A DNA stretch of 37,778 bases from Lachnospiraceae bacterium (lineage in GTDB: Bacteria; Bacillota; Clostridia; Lachnospirales; Lachnospiraceae), in assembly GCA_017524035.1 (NCBI GenBank), contig JAFWUY010000043.1:1-37778 (forward strand), read 5' to 3'. A program made the translations under genes and the position numbers. Positions 7,467 to 16,219 of the stretch are shown here, one piece after another (within the stretch, counting starts at the first letter, position 1; the number at the start of each line of letters is the position of its first letter). The notes under the pieces were generated by a model. It made no database searches. It was not told where the DNA came from and saw nothing but the letters and a program-made list of their open reading frames with translations.

Positions 7467-8162
7467 ATGGAAAACGTCATCGAGATAAGAAATCTGACCA
7501 AGAGCTACGGAAAAAACAGGGGAGTCATCGATGTATCACTGGATGTAAAGAAGGGTGATGTCTTCGGATTCCTCGGCCCCAACGGTGCCGGCAAATCCAC
7601 AACGATCCGTTCGATGCTCGGATTCCTTAAGTTTAACGAAGGAAGCATTAAGATCCTCGGTATGGATTCCGTAACTGACCATGAAGAGATCCTGAAGGAG
7701 GTAGGCTACATGCCTTCGGAGGCTTGGTTTTACAACACCATGAAGGTGTCCGATGTGATAAAGTATGCAGCCGATGTAAGGGGACTCGACTGCTCCGCGG
7801 AAGCGGCGAAGATCTGTGAGAAACTGAAAGTAAATACCGATAAGAGGATCAAGGAGCTGTCCCTCGGAAACAGAAAGAAGGTCAGCATTGTATGTGCGAT
7901 GCAGCATAAACCGAAGCTCTTTATATTCGACGAACCGACCTCCGGACTCGATCCGCTGGTACAGAAGCACTTTTTCGAACTTATAAACGAATATGTGGAA
8001 AAGGGAGCGACCTGTCTGCTTTCGACACATGTTCTTTCGGAGGTCAACAGGTATTGCAAAACCGCTGCGATAATGCGCGACGGCAGGCTGACGATGCTTG
8101 ATTCGCCTAAGATCGACGATGATGCATTTCTTGCCTTCTACGAAGATGAGGAGGAAAAGTGA
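7467..8162 (+). CDS. ABC transporter ATP-binding protein
   Basis: A 231-residue ATPase with Walker A GPNGAGKST (37-45), Walker B LFIFDEPTSG (151-160) and the H-loop in LSTHVL. The signature motif is LSLGNRKK (131-138) rather than LSGGQ, a variant common in BcrA-like exporters. It has a strong ribosome-binding site (AAAGGAG) and overlaps the permease gene by one base (TGATG). Because a terminator precedes it, it should have its own promoter, perhaps served by the LytTR regulator next door. The permease it depends on is frameshifted, so the transporter may not work in this strain. Confidence 0.87.
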   Translation: MENVIEIRNLTKSYGKNRGVIDVSLDVKKGDVFGFLGPNGAGKSTTIRSMLGFLKFNEGSIKILGMDSVTDHEEILKEVGYMPSEAWFYNTMKVSDVIKYAADVRGLDCSAEAAKICEKLKVNTDKRIKELSLGNRKKVSIVCAMQHKPKLFIFDEPTSGLDPLVQKHFFELINEYVEKGATCLLSTHVLSEVNRYCKTAAIMRDGRLTMLDSPKIDDDAFLAFYEDEEEK

Positions 8163-8952
8163 TGAAACATATACTGGAAAAAGAATTAAAACTGAATCTG
8201 AAGAGCTTCATCATATGGAGCCTGTCCGTGGGTCTTCTTGGACTCGCTTGCATTCTTCTCTATTCAAGCATGCAGGGTGAGATGAAGGATATGGCAGATG
8301 CATTTTCCAACATGGGAGCATTCTCCGATGCCTTTGGAATGAGCACTCTCAGCATCGCGACCCTGAAAGGTTATTTGCAACGGAGGTGGGAGCCGTTCAC
8401 GGTCTGGGCGGCGGAATGTTTGCGGCTATCCTTGCAATCGGTATCATATCAAAGGAAGAAGAGGGCCACTCAGGTGAATTTCTTTTCTCACTTCCGGTAT
8501 CAAGGACTAAGGTTCTCATCGCAAAGGCATTATGCGTTGCCGTTTATCTGGTTTTCTTTACAGTCATCTGCGGACTTCTCTATGCCCTGGGATTCGCAGC
8601 CCTCGGTGAGGAGCTTCCCACGGCGCAGTTTATGACATTCATGGGAAGGCAGATGCTGATGAATTTTGAGGTTGCGGGAATCTGCTTCGGCATTTCGGCT
8701 CTGTCCTGGAAGAACCGCATGGGAATGGGTATCGCACTTGCAATGTTCTTCTATTTCTACGATGTCATCGGAAGGGTTGTCCCTGACCTTAAGGACTATC
8801 TGTTCGTCGGCCCCTATTCATACGTAAACGCAGCCGAGATATTCACAGGTGCGGACACTCCCGTAACGGCAATCTGCATTGCGGCAGCCGTAACCGTATG
8901 CTGCGTATTCTTTGCATTCTATTATTACAATAAGCGCGACCTCGCGAGCTGA
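8162..8952 (+). pseudogene. ABC-2 type permease, interrupted by a one-base frameshift
   Basis: Two overlapping frames together encode one permease of about 263 residues. The first frame runs from the ATG at 8162 through MKHILEKELKLNLKSFIIWS and one helix to about 8376 (ATLKGY). The second continues with MFAAILAIGIISKEEEG and four to five more helices to the stop at 8950-8952. Adding one base in the stretch TTATTTGCAA (8371-8380) restores a continuous reading through ATEVGAVHGLGGG. The downstream part alone lacks the first helix and has no ribosome-binding site. It is either a true recent pseudogene, a phase-variable short T run, or a sequencing error. The N-terminal ATG is preferred over the overlapping GTG at 8159. 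Confidence 0.8.
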
Positions 8953-8960
8953 TTACATAA

Positions 8961-8988
8961 TTGAAATACCCGCTTAATCTGTTAGAAT
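8961..8988 (+). promoter_or_regulatory. Promoter of the MutS-like gene pair
   Basis: TTGAAA (8961-8966), a 16-base spacer and TAGAAT (8983-8988) preceded by TGT, an extended -10. The start codon of the first gene is about 32 bases downstream of the -10. Confidence 0.6.
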
Positions 8989-9020
8989 GAAACCGTGGGG
9001 GAGAAAACAGAGGGTATTTC

Positions 9021-10550
9021 ATGGGGAACAGTTCAGATAACGACAATACGGCGGGGTTCAGTATTCTGAACCCCGATTCAGGGGAATTCGAGCCTTTGGA
9101 ATCCACGCCCTTTTTCCGGGACCTCAACCTGGATCAGGTCATAGACAGGCTGACATATAAATGGGGCAAGAACGTCAAAAAGTATTTCAGGTACATTCCT
9201 CAGTCTCCCGGGGAAGTTTCTTACCGCCGCGACATATACAGGGACATCAAAAAAGATGAAGTATATGCGGCTCTCTTAAAATTCACGGAAGATCTTGAAA
9301 AAACCGAAAGCATCCGCAGGGAAAAAGAAAAAGTCCGCATCCCTCTGCAAAGAAATGTCTGGCAGATAAGGGAAGTCGGATCATATTGTGATGTCTACGA
9401 AGAGCTTGCGAAGTCGCTGGAATCCGCAGGTCTTACTTCAGGCGGAATGAAGGGCTTCCTTTCCGTTTTAAAAGAGATACTCGAAAGCGGCGGATACCGC
9501 AGGATGCGGGAGCAGATAAAGAAGGTGATCGATGAGATCAGGAAGCTCCGCTTTGTGATCACATACGACAAGGACAGGATGAGCGTTGAACTCAAAGAGC
9601 TTGAAGGTGAGGGCAGCTACGGCAGGATGCTCAGGGAACAGCGGGGCGGAGATGTGAGAAATCTCCAAAATCCGTTTATTGCCGACTCCACGCTCACCGA
9701 AATGGAAAAATCCTGTCTTGAGATCATCCAAAAGAAAAAGCCGGAGCTTTTTGCGATGATAGAACGGACAGCGGAAATGTCGGAAGGATATGAAAAGGAA
9801 GTGCTTCACAGGTTTGAAAGGGAAGTGATCTTCTATCTGTCATTCCGCTCACTTCAGCTTGAAATGGAAGAAGCGGGATTTAGGTTCGCGGAGCCTGAGG
9901 CCGATGAAGATAAAAAGATGGAAGCAAAGGGGCTTTACGATATGGCCCTTGCGATCACTAATCATTCCAAGGAAAAGGAAGTCGTACCGAATGATCTGAG
10001 CTACGAAGAGGGTGAGAGGTTCTTCGTACTCACAGGTCCCAACCAGGGCGGAAAGACGACCTTTGCAAGAAGTCTCGGTCAGCTCGTATACCTTGCTCAG
10101 TTGGGACTCGATGTTCCCGCTCAGTCCGCAAACGTTCATTTCTTCCCGGATATACAGACGCACTTTTCCGTTGAGGAAAGTGTGGAGACCGGAAGGGGTA
10201 AGCTTAAAGAGGAGCTTGTAAGACTCGCTCCGATGATGGAGGAGCATAAGCAGGGAACATTCGTGGTCATCAACGAACTCTTCACGACTGCCGCAAGCTA
10301 CGATGCGGAGATCATGGGAAGAAATGTGCTTGAACATTTTATTGCCCTGGGATGCATGGGTATCTATGTCACGCATCTTCGCGAGCTCTGCTCTGCCGGT
10401 GAAGGAGTTGTGAGCCTTAAGGCAACTCTCGACGATCACAGGGTTCAGACCTTCAAGATCATAAGGGGCGAAGCGGACGATACCGCATGCGCCGAAAACG
10501 TCGTGAATAAATACAGGCTGACATATGAGCAGCTGAAGGAGCGCTTATGA
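9021..10550 (+). CDS. MutS-related ATPase, first of a tandem pair
   Basis: A 509-residue protein whose C-terminal half is a MutS-type ABC ATPase: Walker A LTGPNQGGKTTF (residues 337-348), then the MutS-like QTHFSVEESVETGRGKLKEE region, Walker B FVVINEL (414-420) and the YVTHLREL switch. In Walker B the usual aspartate is replaced by asparagine (NE instead of DE). Residues 40-300 are helical and resemble the MutS lever/core domains; the N-terminal mismatch-reading domain of MutS and the Smr nuclease of MutS2 are absent. It overlaps the next gene by 4 bases. Probably a nucleic-acid-binding ATPase acting as a heterodimer with its neighbour; the substrate is unknown. Confidence 0.8.
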   Translation: MGNSSDNDNTAGFSILNPDSGEFEPLESTPFFRDLNLDQVIDRLTYKWGKNVKKYFRYIPQSPGEVSYRRDIYRDIKKDEVYAALLKFTEDLEKTESIRREKEKVRIPLQRNVWQIREVGSYCDVYEELAKSLESAGLTSGGMKGFLSVLKEILESGGYRRMREQIKKVIDEIRKLRFVITYDKDRMSVELKELEGEGSYGRMLREQRGGDVRNLQNPFIADSTLTEMEKSCLEIIQKKKPELFAMIERTAEMSEGYEKEVLHRFEREVIFYLSFRSLQLEMEEAGFRFAEPEADEDKKMEAKGLYDMALAITNHSKEKEVVPNDLSYEEGERFFVLTGPNQGGKTTFARSLGQLVYLAQLGLDVPAQSANVHFFPDIQTHFSVEESVETGRGKLKEELVRLAPMMEEHKQGTFVVINELFTTAASYDAEIMGRNVLEHFIALGCMGIYVTHLRELCSAGEGVVSLKATLDDHRVQTFKIIRGEADDTACAENVVNKYRLTYEQLKERL

Positions 10551-12181
10551 AGGTATGCCTGTTATATAAGGACCGTGAAAGGCCCGAAGAAGACAGAAAA
10601 TATTATGATACGGGGAGCATTATCGGCGATCTCGGATTAAAGACGCTGTTTACTTCCGCCGCCAAGAGACTCGTATTCGAAAACGGAAAGCTTAAGAGCG
10701 TCGAAAAAGAAGACACATATCTCATGGAGACTCTGAGGAATGTAATGATGATCCCGCTCGAGTCCGCAGGCGAGATAAAGTATCGTCAGGAGATAATAAA
10801 GGACTGCATATCCCACGAGGAATTAATACGCAGTCTGTACGATATCTGCAGTGATGTGATACGCAAGTGGAATACGCTCGGAAGAGGCGGAAGGGAAAAG
10901 CTTCAGCAGAGCAACCCTGTAACCAGACTTACCGAGGATATCAAGGTTCTTCATCTTTTCTGCGATTCACTCTCGGCGATAAGAGCGCTTTTGTCGGAGC
11001 CGGAAGACTTAAGCTCCGCAGGACTGAGTACTTTCAAAACCGAATTCCTGAAGACATATTCCGCAGACCGCGAAGACTTTGTGAAGAGGGTTCTCGGAGA
11101 TATTTCCTTTTACACGGACGGATCAGATGAAGAGGATGAGGGGCGCGAGCAGGTCGTAAGACCCCGCATCGTGATGGAGAGCGGACTTGAGGATGGGCTG
11201 AAATTCAGCTCGCTCAAGCTGGAGGAGGTTTCATCCCGTAGCGAGAAATTCTATAAGCGCGGAAGTGCGAAGTATAAATTCCGTGAATTCAAAAACTCCC
11301 TGACACCGGATTCTTTTTCCACGGTGAGCGACCAGAATATAGATGAACAGTCACAGCAGCTTGAATTCGGAATAGTCAGCTACATAGTCGAGGAACTGAA
11401 GAGCGAGCTCGAAGAGTTCCGTACTTTCTTCGACAGGCTCAGATTCCAGAGCGCTTTCTATCTGGCGGCGGTACAGTTAAAGGCCCAGATGGAAAGGGTC
11501 GGCGGTGAGTGGTGCTATCCAGTGGTCTGTGACCGGAATGATCTGAAGTTTGAAGAGCTCAGGGAACTCGTGATGTCGATGGAGCATCATGTCACGGTTG
11601 TCGGGAACACGATGTCCCTTGAAAAGAAGGATCTTGTGATCATCACAGGGGCAAACCAGGGAGGCAAATCCACTTTCCTCAGGAGCATAGGAATTGCACA
11701 GGTTATGATGCAGTGCGGGCTTCCGGTAATGGCGACGTCTTTTTCGAGCGGAATATTCCCGAACCTGTTCGTTCACTTCACCCGCAGGGAGGACAGTGAG
11801 ATGAACAGCGGAAGGCTTGATGAAGAGCTGAAGCGTATGAGCGCGATCATAGACCGCATAGGTGACGGATCCCTTGTGCTTTTGAACGAATCCTTCGCGA
11901 CGACGACCGAAAAGGAAGGCTCCGTAATTGCATACGATATCATCAGGGCGCTCAGGGAAGCGGGAGTTAAGATACTTACCGTAACCCACCTTCTTTCCTT
12001 TGCGAGGCGTATGCATGATGAGACGCAGGGTCGTCAGGACTCGGGAGTGCAGTTCCTTTCCGCCGAGAGAAAAGAGGACGGGCGCAGGACATTCCGCATG
12101 ATCCCCCACGCTCCCGAGCTTACCAGCTTCGGACTCGATCTTTATGAGGAGATCGTCGGTCCCGTCAATGACAAAAAATGA
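10547..12181 (+). CDS. MutS-related ATPase, second of a tandem pair
   Basis: A 544-residue homolog of the preceding gene. It has Walker A ITGANQGGKSTFLRS (366-380), a conserved HFTRREDSEMNSGRLDEE segment, Walker B LVLLNES (443-449) and TVTHLLSF. It carries the same aspartate-to-asparagine change in Walker B. Residues 60-330 form the helical core and include an acidic insert (DGSDEEDEGRE, about 191-201). No mismatch-recognition domain and no Smr nuclease are seen. The start ATG overlaps the stop of the first gene (ATGA), so the two are made together, as expected for an obligate heterodimer. Not canonical MutS or MutS2, which are much longer. Confidence 0.8.
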   Translation: MKVCLLYKDRERPEEDRKYYDTGSIIGDLGLKTLFTSAAKRLVFENGKLKSVEKEDTYLMETLRNVMMIPLESAGEIKYRQEIIKDCISHEELIRSLYDICSDVIRKWNTLGRGGREKLQQSNPVTRLTEDIKVLHLFCDSLSAIRALLSEPEDLSSAGLSTFKTEFLKTYSADREDFVKRVLGDISFYTDGSDEEDEGREQVVRPRIVMESGLEDGLKFSSLKLEEVSSRSEKFYKRGSAKYKFREFKNSLTPDSFSTVSDQNIDEQSQQLEFGIVSYIVEELKSELEEFRTFFDRLRFQSAFYLAAVQLKAQMERVGGEWCYPVVCDRNDLKFEELRELVMSMEHHVTVVGNTMSLEKKDLVIITGANQGGKSTFLRSIGIAQVMMQCGLPVMATSFSSGIFPNLFVHFTRREDSEMNSGRLDEELKRMSAIIDRIGDGSLVLLNESFATTTEKEGSVIAYDIIRALREAGVKILTVTHLLSFARRMHDETQGRQDSGVQFLSAERKEDGRRTFRMIPHAPELTSFGLDLYEEIVGPVNDKK

Positions 12182-12285
12182 TGATTTTTCTGCCAAAAAT
12201 CATGTGTATCTGCCGGCCATGTTTTGTAGAATGATATATAAAGACAGATCGGGTCTCGTGACCTGTGTGAGTAAAGGAGAATGAT

Positions 12286-13257
12286 ATGGCAGTCAAATGG
12301 GGAATCCTCGGAACCGCTAACATAGCAAAACACTGCACCATTCCGGGTATAAAGGAAGGTGAGAACTGCGAGCTTTATGCCATCGCCGGAAGAGATCCGA
12401 AGAAGGTTGAAAGCTATAAGCAGGAATTCGGGTTTGTAAAGGGATATGTAGGATATGATAAGCTTCTCGAAGATCCCGATGTACAGGCCGTTTATATTCC
12501 TCTTCCCAACAACATCCACAAGGAGTGGGTCATCAAAGCTCTCAGGGCCGGAAAGAACGTTCTCTGCGAAAAGCCCCTTGCAATGAATGCAAAGGAAGCG
12601 GAGGAGATGTTCGCTGTCGCAAAGGAAGAAGGAAAGATCCTGATGGAGGCTTATGCTTACCTCCACAGCCCTTACATCGATTCGCTTAAGCTTGACCTTG
12701 AAAGCGGCATCATCGGCGATGTCGATTATGTCGAGACCGAATTCCTTACACAGGGATATATCGAGGACTTCCGCCTTCACAAGGAACTCGGCGGCGGAGC
12801 GGTCTACGATCTCGGATGCTATTGCACCACGATGATCAGAACACTCTTTGACGGAGATATCGAGCTTGTATTTGCGGATGCGGAATTCGGTGAAACGGAT
12901 GTTGATGTGTTCGCTTCAGCGCTTCTTAAGATAGATAAGAAGATCAGGGCATCCTTCAATGTCGGAATGAATTTCACGCCCGGATGCAATTCCAGGAAGG
13001 ATAAGCTCTTCATCCACGGAAGTAAAGGCGTTATCATTTCGGATGTGGAATACAATCAGGCCGGAGACCTCAGATACAGGGTGATCGCAGACGGAAAAGA
13101 GACCGAAAGAAAGCTTTACGTCAGACAGAACTACACCCTTGAAGCTGAGCAGCTCTCACGCTGCATAGAAAACGGTGAGACTCCGCATATCTCTCCCGAA
13201 TTCTCGATCAAAAACGCAAGACTGCTCGACGAGATATTTGATAAAATAGGATATTGA
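12286..13257 (+). CDS. Gfo/Idh/MocA-family NAD(P)-dependent oxidoreductase
   Basis: A 323-residue enzyme. The N-terminal Rossmann fold has GILGTANIA (6-14), and the family motif EKP is at 95-97 (LCEKPLAMNAKEAEEM). The C-terminal half has the GFO_IDH_MocA_C alpha/beta fold with GGGAVYDLGCY. Length is typical. Such enzymes oxidise or reduce sugars, inositols or related polyols with NAD(P). The start has a good AAAGGAG. It is followed by an MFS transporter and an aldo/keto reductase, suggesting a small carbohydrate-related cluster; the exact substrate is unknown. Confidence 0.88.
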   Translation: MAVKWGILGTANIAKHCTIPGIKEGENCELYAIAGRDPKKVESYKQEFGFVKGYVGYDKLLEDPDVQAVYIPLPNNIHKEWVIKALRAGKNVLCEKPLAMNAKEAEEMFAVAKEEGKILMEAYAYLHSPYIDSLKLDLESGIIGDVDYVETEFLTQGYIEDFRLHKELGGGAVYDLGCYCTTMIRTLFDGDIELVFADAEFGETDVDVFASALLKIDKKIRASFNVGMNFTPGCNSRKDKLFIHGSKGVIISDVEYNQAGDLRYRVIADGKETERKLYVRQNYTLEAEQLSRCIENGETPHISPEFSIKNARLLDEIFDKIGY

Positions 13258-13287
13258 GGAGACGGATAAGATTAATATCCTGCAGAC

Positions 13288-14508
13288 ATGAATAAAAAAG
13301 TACTTTGGACAACCGGTTATGCTTTCCTGAACATCGCTTACTTTGCCGCATTCTGTACGGTACATGCGTGCGCGGCGGTATTTCTGATGGACAGGGGCTT
13401 TACGAATACGCAGGTAGGCATACTTCTTGCGACCGCCAACATCACCTCGGCACTGTTCCAGCCGTTCATAGCCGATGTGATAGATAAAAAAGGGTGGCTG
13501 ACCAACAGAAGATTCATACTGATCTCCTGTATCGTGATCCTCACAGGGTCCGTGCTTCTGCGATTCATTACGGACTCAAAGCCGGTGATCTTCATAGTCT
13601 ATGCGCTTATCTATATGATCCAGTTTGCGTACCAGCCCGTCATGACCGCGCTCTGCTTTGAATACCGGAAGAAGGGTTGCGACATTGTGTACGGACTTGC
13701 AAGAGGTCTCGGTTCGGCAGGCTTTGCCGTTACATCCGCATTTATAGGAAGGGCGGTGGAGGCAAAGGGAGCGGATCTGCTGCCTGCGGTGACCGTGATC
13801 ATAATGGCGGTATCGGCAGCAGCCGTATTTTTCTACAGACCGGCAGGCGAAGAGGAAGCCGGAGAACCGGCGGAAGGAACCGCAGGAACAGAAGAAGCCC
13901 ACGGCAAGGTTACGGATTTCTTCCGCGAATATCCCGCATTTTTTCTTTTTGTCATTGCATCGATCTGTTTCTTTTTTGCTCATAACATGATCAATGATTT
14001 TATGATCCAGATCATAAGGGCGCTGGGCGGAGGAGAGACGGAACTCGGTTATTCCAATTTCCTCCAGGCCATTCTGGAACTTCCCGTCATGGCACTGATA
14101 GGATTTGTGCTCAGGAAGGTTTCACCGGCGAAACTGCTCGTCTTTTCGGGGGCTGCGTTTTTCGTCAAGATACTTATTCTCATATTCGCGAAGAATATGG
14201 TCTGGATGTTCGTAAGCCAGTCGTTCCAGCTCTTTGCATATGCGGTGTTCATTCCCGCGGGAGCGTATTATGTCAGTCATACCATGGCTGAAAACGATCA
14301 GGTAAAGGGTCAGGCCTACGTGACAAGTGCCATCACCATAGGCGGAGTTTTTTCAAATCTTATCAGCGGAGTCATCCTGGATAATCTCGGAATGAGACCG
14401 ATGCTGATAACCGGCACGGCGGTTTGTTTTGTGGGAGTGTTAATTTCATTTGCGGCTCTGAGGAGCCCGGACAGGAAAGGAGATCAGCCTTATGAGTATC
14501 GATCTTAA
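13288..14508 (+). CDS. MFS transporter, LacY/nucleoside-symporter-like
   Basis: A 406-residue protein with 12 predicted transmembrane helices in two blocks, separated by a central cytoplasmic loop rich in Glu, Ala and Gly (about 190-207). The loop after helix 2 carries the short motif DVIDKKGWLTNRR, a degenerate form of the MFS motif A. The layout fits the MFS_1-like group (sugar or nucleoside:proton symporters). An in-frame stop at 13273-13275 fixes the ATG at 13288 as start. Its ribosome-binding site is unclear, because the GAGGAG before it is over 20 bases away. It overlaps the next gene by 17 bases. Likely imports a substrate for the flanking oxidoreductases. Confidence 0.82.
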   Translation: MNKKVLWTTGYAFLNIAYFAAFCTVHACAAVFLMDRGFTNTQVGILLATANITSALFQPFIADVIDKKGWLTNRRFILISCIVILTGSVLLRFITDSKPVIFIVYALIYMIQFAYQPVMTALCFEYRKKGCDIVYGLARGLGSAGFAVTSAFIGRAVEAKGADLLPAVTVIIMAVSAAAVFFYRPAGEEEAGEPAEGTAGTEEAHGKVTDFFREYPAFFLFVIASICFFFAHNMINDFMIQIIRALGGGETELGYSNFLQAILELPVMALIGFVLRKVSPAKLLVFSGAAFFVKILILIFAKNMVWMFVSQSFQLFAYAVFIPAGAYYVSHTMAENDQVKGQAYVTSAITIGGVFSNLISGVILDNLGMRPMLITGTAVCFVGVLISFAALRSPDRKGDQPYEYRS

Positions 14509-15613
14509 CAAAATGCCCAAGCTCGGATTCGGACTTATGCGTCTTCCCGAAAAGGACGGCGTAATCGATCATGAGCAGGTCTGCAACATGGTTGATAAGT
14601 ATATGAAAGCAGGAATGAACTATTTCGATACCGCATATGTTTATCACGGCGGAAAGTCGGAGGTTGCCGCAAGAGAGGCACTTGTAAAGAGATATCCCAG
14701 GGAAGACTTTATGATCGCGACCAAGCTTCCCGCGTGGGAGATCAGGAAGGAAGAGGATATCGAGAGGATATTTGTCGAGCAGTGCGAAAGAGCCGGCGTT
14801 GATTATTTCGATTTCTATCTTCTTCATTCGATCGAAGAGGGAAACAATTACGACGTATATGAAAAGTATGACTGCTTCAGCTGGGGACTTAAGAAGAAGG
14901 AAGAGGGCAGGATAAGACATTTCGGATTCTCCTTCCACGGAAGTCCCGAACTCCTTGTTAAGATACTTGACGATCATCCCGAGGTGGAATTTGTCCAGAT
15001 ACAGCTCAACTATCTCGACAGGACCAATCCCGTTGTGCGTTCCCAGGAGCTTTACGATATCCTTCATGAGAGAAATATCCCGATCATAATCATGGAGCCT
15101 GTAAGGGGCGGAATGCTTGCAGGCTTTTCTCCCGAGATCGATGCGAAATTCAAAGCGCACAGGCCTGACAAGTCGATCGCATCGTGGGCTCTGCGCTTTG
15201 TGGCATCTCTTCCCGGAGTCATGACGGTTCTGTCGGGAATGTCCAATGAAGAACAGATGGACGACAATATAGGAACCTTTACGGATTTTGAGCCAATGAC
15301 TGAGGAAGAGATCGCTATCGTTGATGAAGTTACGAATGAGCTGATGGCTATCCCCCAGATCGGATGTACCGCCTGCAAGTACTGCTGCGACGGATGCCCG
15401 ATGAGGATAAGCATTCCCGATGTCTTCAGGACCGTAAATACCCTTCGCCGTTATCCCGATGACTGGAGATCCAAGAATTTCTACAACGGACTCATCCAGA
15501 GATACGGCAAGGCATCCGATTGTATCGGCTGCGGTCAGTGCGAGAGAGTATGCCCTCAGCATCTGCCCATAATACAGCTGATGAAGGAAGCTGCGGAAGT
15601 ACTCGGAAAGTAA
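14492..15613 (+). CDS. Aldo/keto reductase with C-terminal 4Fe-4S motifs
   Basis: A 373-residue protein. The aldo/keto reductase barrel (about 1-280) has the catalytic set: D46 and Y51 in YFDTAYVYHGG, the lysine in ATKLP and the histidine in LLHSIEEG. The C-terminal 90 residues carry cysteine clusters CTACKYCCDGCP (from about residue 292) and CIGCGQCERVCP (from about residue 344), as in the oxidoreductases of strict anaerobes that join an AKR barrel to a ferredoxin-like tail. Ribosome-binding site AAAGGAG. It probably passes electrons between a sugar-like or aldehyde substrate and ferredoxin or NAD(P)H; the substrate is unknown. Confidence 0.87.
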   Translation: MSIDLNKMPKLGFGLMRLPEKDGVIDHEQVCNMVDKYMKAGMNYFDTAYVYHGGKSEVAAREALVKRYPREDFMIATKLPAWEIRKEEDIERIFVEQCERAGVDYFDFYLLHSIEEGNNYDVYEKYDCFSWGLKKKEEGRIRHFGFSFHGSPELLVKILDDHPEVEFVQIQLNYLDRTNPVVRSQELYDILHERNIPIIIMEPVRGGMLAGFSPEIDAKFKAHRPDKSIASWALRFVASLPGVMTVLSGMSNEEQMDDNIGTFTDFEPMTEEEIAIVDEVTNELMAIPQIGCTACKYCCDGCPMRISIPDVFRTVNTLRRYPDDWRSKNFYNGLIQRYGKASDCIGCGQCERVCPQHLPIIQLMKEAAEVLGK

Positions 15614-15624
15614 GGATAAGCAGG

Positions 15625-16104
15625 ATGAAAAAGGAAGATAAGACAAATGTATGCCGTGTTCTCGACGGAAAGAAGATTCCCTATGAGACGCATGCATATG
15701 AACCCGACGCAGGCCTGACCGGCGAACAGATAGCCGCCATACTTGGCGAGGATGCTTCCAAGGTTTTCAAGACTCTGGTCACACAGGGAAGGAGCGGCGG
15801 TTATTACGTCTTCGTTGTTCCCGTGTCGGAAGAACTCGATCTTAAGAAGGCAGCGAAGGTATCGGGCGAAAAGTCCATTGACATGATAAAGCAGAAGGAT
15901 CTTCTTCCGCTTACGGGATATGTTCACGGAGGCTGTTCTCCGATAGGGATGAAGAAGCAGTTTCCGACATTTATCCACGAAACCGCGACCGGATTTGAAA
16001 AGATATTCGTAAGTGCCGGAAAGGTCGGACTTCAGATAGAACTTTCTCCGGCGGATCTTATCTCGGTGGTAAGATGCAGGATCGCGGATATAATCTGCGG
16101 ATGA
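15625..16104 (+). CDS. ybaK: Cys-tRNA(Pro)/Cys-tRNA(Cys) deacylase, YbaK/EbsC family
   Basis: A 160-residue protein of the YbaK/ProX editing family. Characteristic segments are KIPYETHAYEP, VFKTLVTQGRSGGYYVFVVP, LTGYVHGGCSPIGMKKQFPTFI and KVGLQIELSPADLISV. YbaK removes cysteine or other small residues wrongly attached to tRNA(Pro). The ATG at 15625 is chosen because AGGATAAGCAGG precedes it and the family starts here; the frame is open further upstream inside the reductase gene. It follows that gene by 11 bases and is ended by a strong terminator. A second, more distant family member is at 27624-28100. Confidence 0.9.
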   Translation: MKKEDKTNVCRVLDGKKIPYETHAYEPDAGLTGEQIAAILGEDASKVFKTLVTQGRSGGYYVFVVPVSEELDLKKAAKVSGEKSIDMIKQKDLLPLTGYVHGGCSPIGMKKQFPTFIHETATGFEKIFVSAGKVGLQIELSPADLISVVRCRIADIICG

Positions 16105-16125
16105 TCCGAAGATAATATGATAAAG

Positions 16126-16159
16126 TGCAGCTTGTCTGAAAAGGCAGGCTGCATTTTTT
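16126..16159 (+). terminator. Intrinsic terminator after ybaK
   Basis: TGCAGCTTGTC (16126-16136) pairs with GGCAGGCTGCA (16143-16153) over 11 bp including two G-T pairs, followed by six T residues. It is immediately followed by the PadR promoter. Confidence 0.9.
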
Positions 16160-16160
16160 G

Positions 16161-16189
16161 TTGACGATTATTACGTTTAGTGATATATT
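16161..16189 (+). promoter_or_regulatory. Promoter of the PadR operon
   Basis: TTGACG (16161-16166), a 17-base spacer and TATATT (16184-16189): near consensus. The start codon is about 30 bases downstream of the -10. Confidence 0.8.
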
Positions 16190-16205
16190 ACGGTAAACGT
16201 AATAA
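16168..16205. promoter_or_regulatory. Inverted-repeat operator, probable PadR autoregulation site
   Basis: A perfect 12-bp inverted repeat, TTATTACGTTTA (16168-16179) and TAAACGTAATAA (16194-16205), brackets the -10 element. A third half site ATTACG lies at 16187-16192. A dimeric repressor bound here would block the promoter. The first gene of the operon encodes a PadR repressor, a family that commonly represses its own operon. Confidence 0.7.
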
Positions 16206-16219
16206 AGGAGCGGGGGAAC

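Noticed and set aside
12181-12203. Inverted repeat ATGATTTTT / AAAAATCAT after the second MutS-like gene, considered as a terminator
   Set aside because: The stem is almost all A-T and no T-tract follows, so it would be a weak terminator; too little to call.
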